A stretch of 64,000 bases of DNA from Lepidurus packardi (lineage: Eukaryota > Arthropoda > Branchiopoda > Notostraca > Triopsidae): positions 1-64,000 of the forward strand of contig JAKZAN010000072.1 in assembly GCA_023053545.1 (NCBI GenBank). Reading direction: 5' to 3'. The notes beneath the pieces were generated by a model. The model ran no database searches, had not been told where the DNA came from, and saw nothing but the letters and a program-made list of their open reading frames with translations. The translations under genes were made by a program, and so were the position numbers. This document shows positions 13,356 through 24,420 of this stretch, in pieces; the first letter of the stretch is position 1; each line of letters begins with the position of its first letter.

Positions 13356-16300
13356 GAAATTTCCTTCAAATTTGCTTGTAATTTTACCTGAATTTCCTCG
13401 AAATCTTATTGAAATTACACTGAAATTTCATTGAAATTTCGTTGAAATATGCTTGTAATTTTACCTGAAATTTCAATGAAATTTCCTTGAAATTTGCTTG
13501 TAATTTTACCCGAAATTTCCTCGAAATCTTATTGAAATTACAGTGAAATTTCATTGAAATTTCGTTGAAATATGCTTGTAATTTTACCTGAAATTTCAAT
13601 GAAATTTCGTTGAAATATGCTTGTAATTTTACCTGAAATTTCAATGAAATTTCGTTGAAATATGCTTGCAATTTTACCTGAAATTTCAATGAAATTCCTT
13701 GAAATTTGCTTGTAATTTTACCTGAAATTTCCTTCAAATTTGCTTGTAATTTTACCTGAAATTTCCTCGAAATCTTATTGAAATTACACTGAAATTTCAT
13801 TGAAATTTCGTTGAAATATGCTTGTAATTTTACCTGAAATTTCCTCGAAATCTTATTGAAATTTCCTTGAAATTTGCTTGTAATTTTACCGGAAATTTTC
13901 TCGAAATCTTATTGAAATTACACTGAAATTTCATTGAAATTTCGTTGAAATATGCTTGTAATTTTACCTGAAATTTCAATGAAATTTCGTTGAAATATGC
14001 TTGTAATTTTACCTGAAATTTCAATGAAATTTCCTTGAAAATTGATTGTAATTTTACCTAAAATTTCCTTCAAATTTGCTTGTAATTTTGCCTGAAATTT
14101 CCTCGAAATATTATTGAAATTACACGGAAATTTCATTGAAATTTCGTTGAAATATGCTTGTAATTTTACCTGAAATTTCAATGAAATTTCCTTGAAACAT
14201 GCTTGTAATTTTACCTGAAATTTCCTCGAAATCTTATTGAAATTACACTGAAATTTTATTGAAATTTCGTTGAAATATGCCTGTAATTTTACCTGAAATT
14301 TCAATGAAATTTCTTTGAAATTTGCTTGTAATTTTACCTGAAATTTCCTCGAAATCTTATTGAAATTACACTGAAATTTCATTGAAATTTCGTTGAAATA
14401 TGCTTGTAATTTTACCTGAAATTTCAATGAAATTTCCTTGAAATTTGCTTGTAATTTTACCTGAAATTTCCTCAAAATCTTATTGAAATTACACTGAAAT
14501 TTCATTGCAATTTCGTTGAAATATGCTTGTAATTTTACCTGAAATTTCCTCGAAAACTTATTGAAATTTCCTTGAAATTTGCTTGTAATTTTACCTGAAA
14601 TTTCCTCGAAATCTTATTGAAATTAAACAGAAATTTCATTGAAATTTCGTTGAAATATGCTTGTAATTTTACCTGAAATTTCCTCAAAATCTTATTGAAA
14701 TTACACAGAAATTTCATTGAAATTTCGTTGAAATATGCTTGTAATTTTACCTGAAATATCCTTGAAATCTTTTTGAAATACACTGAAATTTCATTGAAAT
14801 TTCGTTGAAAAATGCTTGTAATTTTACCTGAAATTTCAACGAAATTTCCTCGAAATTTGCTTGTAATTTTACCTGAAATTTCAATGAAATTTCCTTGAAA
14901 TTTGCTTGTAATTTTACCTGAAATTTCCTTCAAATTTGCTTGTAATTTTACCTGAAATTTCCTCGAAATCTTATTGAAATTACACTGAAATTTCATTGAA
15001 ATTTCGTTGAAATATGCTTGTAATTTTACCTGAAATTTCCTCGAAATCTTATTGAAATTTCCTTGAAATTTGCTTGTAATTTTACCTGAAATATCCTTGA
15101 AATCTTTTTGAAATTACACTGAAATTTCATTGAAATTTCGTTGAAATATGCTTGTTATTTTACCTGAAATTTCAACGAAATTTCCTTGAAATTTGCTTGT
15201 AATTTTACCTGAAATTTCAATGAAATTTCCTTGAAATTTTCTTGTAATTTTACCTGAAATTTCCTCAAAATCTTATTGAAATTACACTGAAATTTCATTG
15301 AAATTTCGTTGAAATATGCTTGTAATTTTACCTGAAATTTCCTCGAAATCTTATTGAAATTACACTGAAATTTCATTGAAATTTCGTTGAAATATGCTTG
15401 TAATTTTACCTGAAATTTCCTCGAAATCTTATTGAAATTAAACTGAAATTTCATTGAAATTTCGTTGAAATATGCTTGTAATTTTACCTGAAATTTCAAT
15501 GAAATTTCCTTGAAATTTGCTTGTAATTTTACCTGAAATTTCCTCAAAATCTTATTGAAATTACACTGAAATTTCATTGCAATTTCGTTGAAATATGCTT
15601 GTAATTTTACCTGAAATTTCCTCGAAATCTTATTGAAATTTCCTTGAAATTTGCTTGTAATTTTACCTGAAATTTCCTCGAAATCTTATTGAAATTAAAC
15701 AGAAATTTCATTGAAATTTCGTTGAAATATGCTTGTAATTTTACATGAAATTTCAATGAAATTTGCTTGTAATTTTACCTGAAATTTCCTCAAAATCTTA
15801 TTGAAATTACACTGAAATTTCATTGAAATTTCGTTGAAATATGCTTGTAATTTTACCTGAAATATCCTTGAAATCTTTTTGAAATACACTGAAATTTCAT
15901 TGAAATTTCGTTGAAATATGCTTGTAATTTTACCTGAAATTTCAACGAAATTTCCTCGAAATTTGCTTGTAATTTTACCTGAAATTTCAATGAAATTTCC
16001 TTGAAATTTGCTTGTAATTTTACCTGAAATTTCCTTCAAATTTGCTTGTAATTTTACCTGAAATTTCCTCGAAATCTTATTGAAATTACACTGAAATTTC
16101 ATTGAAATTTTGTTGAAATATGCTTGTAATTTTACCTGAAATTTCAATGAAATTTCATTGGAATTTGCTTGTAATTTTACCTGAAATTTCCTCGAAATCT
16201 TATTGAAATTGCACTGAAATTTCATTGAAATTTCGTTGAAATATGCTTGTAATTTTACCTGAAATTTCAATGAAACTTCATTGAAATTTGCTTGTAATTT

Positions 16301-17054
16301 TACCTGAAATTTCCTCGAAATCTTATTGAAATTTCCTTGAAATTTGCTTGTAATTTTACCTGAAATTTCCTCAAAATCTTATTGAAATTTCCTTGAAATT
16401 TGCTTGTAATTTTACCTGAAATTTCCTTGAAATCTTATTGAAATTACACTGAAATTTCATTGAAATTTCGTTGAAATATGCTTGTAATTTTACCTGAAAT
16501 TTCCTCGAATCTTATTGAAATTTCCTTGAAATTTGCTTGTAATTTTACCTGAAATTTCCTCAAAATCTTATTGAAATTACACTGAAATTTCATTGCAATT
16601 TCGTTGAAATATGCTTGTAATTTTACCTGAAATTTCCTCGAAATCTTATTGAAATTTCCTTGAAATTTGCTTGTAATTTTACCTGAAATTTCCTCGAAAT
16701 CTTATTGAAATTAAACAGAAATTTCATTGAAATTTCGTTGAAATATGCTTGTAATTTTACATGAAATTTCAATGAAATTTGCTTGTAATTTTACCTGAAA
16801 TTTCCTCAAAATCTTATTGAAATTACACTGAAATTTCATTGAAATTTCGTTGAAATATGCTTGTAATTTTACCTGAAATATCCTTGAAATCTTTTTGAAA
16901 TACACTGAAATTTCATTGAAATTTCGTTGAAATATGCTTGTAATTTTACCTGAAATTTCCTCGAAATCTTATTGAAATTTCCTTGAAATTTGCTTGTACT
17001 TTTACCTGAAATTTCCTCGAAATCTTATTGAAATTACACTGAAATTTCATTGAA
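13356..17054. repeat. Array A right segment up to the array junction
   Basis: This segment reuses modules seen on the left side of the array. 13,384-13,800 matches 2,686 onward, about 13,918-14,330 matches 793-1,205, and 15,155-16,311 matches 3,284-4,440. A 1,016-bp offset links about 15,545-15,935 with 16,560-16,950; both carry the GCAATTT variant (15,575 and 16,591) and an AAACAGAAATTTC word (15,695 and 16,711). Word quality does not fall towards the end: the last complete words before 17,054 are ordinary members of the 78-bp block. Confidence 0.8.
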
Positions 17055-17060
17055 CTGAAT
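17050..17060. other. Junction between satellite A and satellite B
   Basis: Array A words match perfectly up to the A at 17,054 (the beginning of the next GAAATTTC word). From CTGAAT at 17,055 the sequence follows the array B consensus. At most one base (A at 17,054) is shared. There is no degenerate transition on either side: array A stops inside a normal 78-bp block and array B starts inside a normal run of its variants (a TATTTCC monomer, then a TACGTACTGAAATAATT monomer). Confidence 0.9.
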
Positions 17061-20000
17061 TATTTCCTTACGTACTGAAATAATTCCTTACGGACTGAAT
17101 TAATTCCTTACGGACTGAATTAATTCCTTAATTAATTCCTTACGGACTGAATTAATTTCATACGGACTGAATTAATTCATTACGGACTTAATTAATCGAT
17201 TACGGACTGAATTAATTCCTTACGTACTGAACTTATTCCTTACGGACTGAATTAATTCCTTACGGACTGAATTAATTCCTTACGGACTGAATTAATACCT
17301 GACGGACTGAATTAATTCCTTACGGACTGAATTAATACCTTACGGACTGAATTAAATCCTTACGGACTGAATTAATTCCTTACGGACTGAATTAATTCCT
17401 TACGGACTGAATTAATTCCTTACTGACTTAATTAATTCCTTACGGACTGAATTAATTCCTTACGGACTAAATTAATTCCTTACGGACTGAATTAATTCCT
17501 TACGGACTTAATTAATTCCTTACGTACTTAATTAATTCCTTACGGTCTGAATTAATTCCGTACGGATTTTATTAATTCCTTATGGACTGAATTAATTCCG
17601 TACGGATTTTATTAATTCCTTACGGACTGAATAAATTCCTTACGAACTGAATTAATTCCGTACGGATTTTATTAATTCCTTACGGACTGAATTTATTCAT
17701 TACGGACTTAATTAATCCATTACAGACTGAATTAATTCCTTACGGACTGAATTAATTCCTTACGGACTGAATTAATACCTTACGGACTAAATTAAATCCT
17801 TACGGACTGAATTAATTCCTTACGGACTGAATTAATTCCTTACTGACTGAATTAAATCCTTACGGACTGAATTAATTCCTTACGGACTGAATTAATTCCT
17901 TTCGGACTTAGTTAATTCCTTACGTACTTAATTAATTCCTTACGGTCTGAATTAATTCCGTACGGATTTTATTAATTCCTTACGGACTGAATTAATTCAT
18001 TACGGACTTAATTAATTCCTTACGGACTGAATTAATTCCTTAATTAATTCTTTACGGACTGAATTAATTTCATACGGACTGAATTAATTCATTACGGACT
18101 GAATTAATTCCTTACGGACTAAATTATTTCCTTACGGACTGAATTAATTCCTTACGGACTGAATTAATTCCTTACGGACTAAATTATTTCCTTACGGACT
18201 GAATTAATTCCTTACGGACTGAATTAATTCCTTACGGACTAAATTATTTCCTTACGGACTGAATTAATTCCTTACGGACTTAAATAATTCCTTACGGTCT
18301 GGATTAATTCCGTACGGATTTTATTAATTCCTTACCTACTGAATTAATTCCGTACGGATTTTATTAATTCCTTACGGACTGAATAAATTCCTTACGGACT
18401 GAATTAATACCTTACGGACTGAATTAAATCCTTACGGACTGAATTAATTCCTTACGGACTGAATTAATTCCGTACGGATTTTATTAATTCCTTACGGACT
18501 GAATTAATTCATTACGGACTTAATTAATCCATTACGGACTGAATTATTTCTTTACGTACGGAAGTTATTCCTTACGGACTGAATTAATTACTTACGGACT
18601 GAATTATTTCCTTACATACTGAAATAATTCCTTACGGACTGAATTAATTCCTTACGGACTGAATTAATTCCTTACGGACTGAATTAATTCCTTACGGACT
18701 GAATTAATTCCTTAATTAATTCCTTACGGACTGAATTAATTTCATACGGACTGAATTAATTCATTACGGACTTAATTAATCGATTACGGACTTAATTAAT
18801 CCATTACAGACTGAATTAATTCCTTACGGACTGAATTAATTCCTTACGGACTGAATTAATTCCTTACGGACTTAATTAATTCCTTACGTACTTAATTAAT
18901 TCCTTACGGACTGAATTAATTCCTTACGGATTTTATTAATTCCTTACGGACTGAATAAATTCCTTACGAACTGAATTAATTCCGTACGGATATTATTAAT
19001 TCCTTACGGACTGAATTTATTCATTACGGACTTAATTAATTCATTACAGACTGAATTAATTCCTTACGGACTGAATTAATTCCTTACGGACTGAATTAAT
19101 ACCTTACGGACTGAATTAAATCCTTACGGACTGAATTAATTCCTTACGGACTGAATTAATTCCTTACGGACTGAATTAATTCCTTACTGACTGAATTAAA
19201 TCCTTACGGACTGAATTAGTTCCTTACGGACTGAATTAATTCCTTTCGGACTTAGTTAATTCCTTACGTACTTAATTAATTCCTTACGGTCTGAATTAAT
19301 TCCGTACGGATTTTATTAATTCCTTACGGACTGAATTAATTCATTACGGACTTAATTAATCCATTACGGACTGAATTATTTCTTTACGTACTGAAGTTAT
19401 TCCTTACGGACTGAATTAATTACTTACGGACTGAATTATTTCCTTACGTACTGAAATAATTCCTTACGGACTGAATTAATTCCTTACGGACTGAATTAAT
19501 TCCTTAATTAATTCCTTACGGATTGAATTAATCTCATACGGACTGAATTATTTCATTACGGACTTAATTAATCGATTACGGACTGAATTAATTCCTTACG
19601 TACTGAACTTATTCCTTACGGACTGAATTAATTCCTTACGGACTGAATTAATTCCTTACGGACTGAATTAATACCTGACGGACTGAATTAAATCCTTACG
19701 GACTGAATCAATTCCTTACGGACTGAATTAATTCCTTACGGACTGAATTAATACCTTACGGACTGAATTAAATCCTTACGGACTGAATTAATTCCTTACG
19801 GACTGAATTAATTCCTTACGGACTGAATTAATTCCTTACTGACTGAATTAATTCCTTACGGACTGAATTAATTCCTTACGGACTAAATTATTTCCTTACG
19901 GACTGAATTAATTCCTTACGGACTGAATTAATTCCTTACGGACTAAATTATTTCCTTACGGACTGAATTAATTCCTTACGGACTTAAATAATTCCTTACG

Positions 20001-23000
20001 GTCTGGATTAATTCCGTACGGATTTTATTAATTCCTTACCTACTGAATTAATTCCGTACGGATTTTATTAATTCCTTACGGACTGAATAAATTCCTTACG
20101 GACTGAATTAATACCTTACGGACTGAATTAAATCCTTACGGACTGAATTAATTCCTTACTTACTGAATTAATTCCTTACGGACTGAATTAATTCCTTACT
20201 GACTGAATTAAATCCTTACGGACTGAATTAATTCCTTACGGACTGAATTAATTCCTTTCGGACTGAATTAATACCTTACGGACTGAATTAAATCCTTACG
20301 GACTGAATTAATTCCTTACTTACTGAATTAATTCCTTACGGACTGAATTAATTCCTTACTGACTGAATTAAATCCTTACGGACTGAATTAATTCCTTACG
20401 GACTGAATTAATTCCTTTCGGACTTAGTTAATTCCTTACGTACTTAATTAATTCCTTACGGTCTGAATTAATTCCGTACGGATTTTATTAATTCCTTACG
20501 GACTGAATTAATTCATTACGGACTTAATTAATCCATTACGGACTGAATTATTTCTTTACGTACTGAAGTTATTCCTTACGGACTGAATTAATTACTTACA
20601 GACTGAATTATTTCCTTACGTACTGAAATAATTCCTTGCGGACTGAATTAATTCCTTACGGACTGAATTAATTCCTTAATTAATTCCTTACGGACTGAAT
20701 TAATTTCATACGGACTGAATTAATTCATTACGGACTTAATTAATCGATTACGGACTGAATTAATTCCTTACGTACTGAACTTATTCCTTACGGACTGAAT
20801 TAATTCCTTACGGACTGAATTAATTCCTTACGGACTGAATTAATTCCTTACGGACTGAATTAATACCTGACGGACTGAATTAAATCCTTACGGACTGAAT
20901 TAATTCCTTACGGACTGAATTAATTCCTTACGGACTGAATTAATTCCTTACTGACTGAATTAATTCCTTACGGACTGAATTAATTCCTTACGGACTGAAT
21001 TAATTCCTTACGGACTGAATTAATTCCTTACGGACTTAATTAATTCCTTACGTACTTAATTAATTCCTTACGTTCTGAATTAATTCCGTACTGATTTTAT
21101 TAATTCCTTACGGACTGAATTAATTCATTACGGACTTAATTAATCCATTACGGACTGAATTATTTCCTTACGTACTGAAGTTATTCCTTACGGACTGAAT
21201 TAATTCCTTATGGACTGAATTAATTCCTTAATTAATTCCTTACGGACTGAATTAATTTCATACGGACTGAATTAATTCCTTACGGACTGACTTAATTCCT
21301 TACGGACTGAATTAATACCTTACGGACTGAATTAAATCCTTACGGACTGAATTAATTCCTTACGGACTGAATTAATTCCTTACGGACTGAATTAATTCCT
21401 TACGGACTGAATTAATACCTTACGGACTGAATTAAATCCTTACGGACTGAATTAATTCCTTACGGACTGAATTAATTCCTTACGGACTGAATTAATTCCT
21501 TACTGACTTAATTAATTCCTTACGGACTGAATTAATTCCTTACGGACTAAATTAATTCCTTACGGACTGAATTAATTCCTTACGGACTTAATTAATTCCT
21601 TACGTACTTAATTAATTCCTTACGGTCTGAATTAATTCCGTACGGATTTTATTAATTCCTTATGGACTGAATTAATTCCGTACGGATTTTATTAATTCCT
21701 TACGGACTGAATAAATTCCTTACGAACTGAATTAATTCCGTACGGATTTTATTAATTCCTTACGGACTGAATTTATTCATTACGGACTTAATTAATCCAT
21801 TACAGACTGAATTAATTCCTTACGGACTGAATTAATTCCTTACGGACTGAATTAATACCTTACGGACTGAATTAAATCCTTACGGACTGAATTAATTCCT
21901 TACGGACTGAATTAATTCCTTACGGACTGAATTAATTCCTTACTGACTGAATTAAATCCTTACGGACTGAATTAATTCCTTACGGACTGAATTAATTCCT
22001 TTCGGACTTAGTTAATTCCTTACGTACTTAATTAATTCCTTACGGTCTGAATTAATTCCGTACGGATTTTATTAATTCCTTACGGACTGAATTAATTCAT
22101 TACGGACTTAATTAATCCATTACGGACTGAATTATTTCTTTACGTACTGAAGTTATTCCTTACACACTGAATTAATTACTTACGGACTGAATTATTTCCT
22201 TACATACTGAAATAATTCCTTACGGACTGAATTAATTCCTTACGGACTGAATTAATTCCTTAATTAATTCCTTACGGACTGAATTAATTTCATACGGACT
22301 GAATTAATTCATTACGGACTTAATTAATCGATTACGGACTGAATTAATTCCTTACGGACTGAATTAATTCCTTACGGACTAAATTAATTCCTTACGGACT
22401 GAATTAATTCCTTACGGACTTAATTAATTCCTTACGTACTTAATTAATTCCTTACGGTCTGAATTAATTCCGTACGGATTTTATTAATTCCTTACGTACT
22501 GAATTAATTCCGTACGGATTTTATTAATTCCTTACGGACTGAATAAATTCCTTACGGACTGAATTAATACCTTACGGACTGAATTAAATCCTTACGGACT
22601 GAATTAATTCCTTACGGACTGAATTAATTCCTTACGGACTGAATTAATTCCTTACTGACTGAAGTTATTCCTTACGGACTGAATTAATTCCTTACGGACT
22701 GAATTAATTCCTTACGGACTGAATTAATTCCTTACGGCCTGAATTAGTTCCGTACGGATTTTATTAATTCCTTACGGACTGAATTAATTCATTACGGACT
22801 TAATTAATCCATTACGGACTGAATTATTTCCTTACGTACTGAAGTTATTCCTTACGGACTGAATTAATTCCTTACGGACTGAATTAATTCCTTAATTAAT
22901 TCCTTACGGACTGAATTAATTTCATACGGACTGAATTAATTCCTTACGGACTGACTTAATTCCTTACGGACTGAATTAATACCTTACGGACTGAATTAAA

Positions 23001-24180
23001 TCCTTACGGACTGAATTAATTCCTTACGGACTGAATTAATTCCTTACGGACTGAATTAATTCCTTACGGACTGAATTAATACCTTACGGACTGAATTAAA
23101 TCCTTACGGACTGAATTAATTCCTTACGGACTGAATTAATTCCTTACGGACTGAATTAATTCCTTACTGACTTAATTAATTCCTTACGGACTGAATTAAT
23201 TCCTTACGGACTAAATTAATTCCTTACGGACTGAATTAATTCCTTACGGACTTAATTAATTCCTTACGTACTTAATTAATTCCTTACGGTCTGAATTAAT
23301 TCCGTACGGATTTTATTAATTCCTTATGGACTGAATTAATTCCGTACGGATTTTATTAATTCCTTACGGACTGAATAAATTCCTTAATTAATTCCTTACG
23401 GACTGAATTAATTTCATACGGGCTGAATTAATTCCTTACGGACTGACTTAATTCCTTACGGACTGAATTAATACCTTACGGATTGAATTAATTCCTTACG
23501 GACTGAATTAATTCCTTACGGACTGAATTAATACCTTATGGACTAAATTAAATCCTTACGGACTGAATTAATTCCTTACGGACTGAATTAATTCCTTACT
23601 GACTGAATTAAATCCTTACGGACTGAATTAATTCCTTACGGACTGAATTAATTCCTTTCGGACTTAGTTAATTCCTTACGTACTTAATTAATTCCTTACG
23701 GTCTGAATTAATTCCGTACGGATTTTATTAATTCCTTACGGACTGAATTAATTCATTACGGACTTAATTAATCCATTACGGACTGAATTATTTCTTTACG
23801 TACTGAAGTTATTCCTTACGGACTGAATTAATTACTTACGGACTGAATTAATTCATTACGGACTTAATTAATCGATTACGGACTGAATTAATTCCTTACG
23901 GACTGAATTAATTCCTTACGGACTAAATTAATTCCTTACTGACTGAAGTTATTCCTTACGGACTGAATTAATTCCTTATGGACTGAATTAATTCCTTACG
24001 GACTGAATTAATTTCATACGGACTGAATTAATTCCTTACGGACTGAATTAATTCCTTACGGACTTAATTAATACCTTACGGACTGAATTAAATCCTTACG
24101 GACTGAATTAATTCCTTACGGACTGAATTAATTCCTTACGGACTGAATTAATTCCTTACTGACTGAATTAATTCCTTACG
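17055..24180. repeat. Array B, left domain
   Basis: Higher-order blocks here repeat at several offsets. 17,401-17,760 is identical on reading to 21,481-21,840 (offset 4,080), with single differences just after. 21,241-22,200 matches 26,811-27,770 (offset 5,570), and a copy at about 25,108 lies 3,867 bp downstream. A GACTTAATTCC variant marks this family at about 21,290, 22,954, 23,447, 25,157 and 26,860, and an ACCTGACGG variant occurs near 17,306, 19,674 and 20,866. The copy near 25,230 lacks one A (GAATTATTCC), shifting the 20-bp register by one. Confidence 0.85.
17124..17135. repeat. 12-bp truncated monomer TTCCTTAATTAA (first of many copies)
   Basis: This unit equals the 20-mer with the eight bases CGGACTGA removed, so each occurrence shifts the register by eight. 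The same truncated unit recurs at least 30 times between here and about 60,330, for example at 28,718, 29,410 and 30,082. It is usually followed by the same order of monomers: consensus, a TTTCATACGG form, a TTCATTACGGACTT form, then a TCGATTACGG form. A single deletion that spread with its higher-order repeat is the simplest explanation. Confidence 0.9.
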
Positions 24181-24420
24181 GACTGAACTAATTCTTTACG
24201 GATTGAATTAATTCTTCAGGATTGATTGAATTCCTTTCTTACTGAATTAATTCCTTACGGACTGAATTAATTCCTTACGGATTGAACTAATTCTTTACGG
24301 ACTGAATTAATTCATTACGGACTGAATTAATTCCTTACGGAATTAATGAATTCCTTACGGACTGAACAAATTCCTTACGGACTTAAATTATTCCTTACGG
24401 AATTAATTAATTCCTTAAGG
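24180..24420. repeat. Degenerate island within array B
   Basis: Monomers here depart from the consensus more than their neighbours do: CTAATTCTTTACGG, TTCTTCAGGATTGATTGAA (19 bp), GGAATTAATGAATTCC, CTGAACAAATTCC and TTAAATTATTCC. The 19-bp unit differs at two bases from TTCTTTAGGATTTATTGAA, the landmark variant that appears 14 times from 36,424 onward. Homogenised copies resume on both sides. The island may preserve older sequence that escaped homogenisation. Confidence 0.7.

Larger units (their letters stand above)
1..17054. repeat. Satellite array A: 11-bp monomer satellite with composite higher-order units (left end outside window)
   Basis: The whole interval is a head-to-tail series of 11-bp words close to GAAATTTCNTT, with a 12-bp word GTAATTTTACCT after every third or sixth 11-mer. 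Common variants end in CTC, CTT, CAT, CGT or CAA, or replace the palindrome core (GAAATCTTATT, GAAATTACACT, GAAATATGCTT, GAAATTTGCTT). Counting bases in one 123-bp composite gives about 25% G+C. All words point the same way and I found no interruption by other sequence. Length changes are mostly whole words, with a few 10-bp words such as GAAATTCCTT near 694, 2,873 and 13,695. The array is cut by the window at position 1 and stops abruptly at 17,054. A eukaryotic satellite is the only reading I can support; the species and family name are unknown to me. Confidence 0.97.

Noticed and set aside
246-16905. Thirty or so minus-strand open frames of 64-202 codons in array A, apparently encoding a repetitive protein
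   Set aside because: They follow from unit lengths divisible by three within a satellite. The start codons I checked are TTG or GTG, ends fall where a word is gained or lost, frames overlap one another, and no domain, signal or unique sequence is present.
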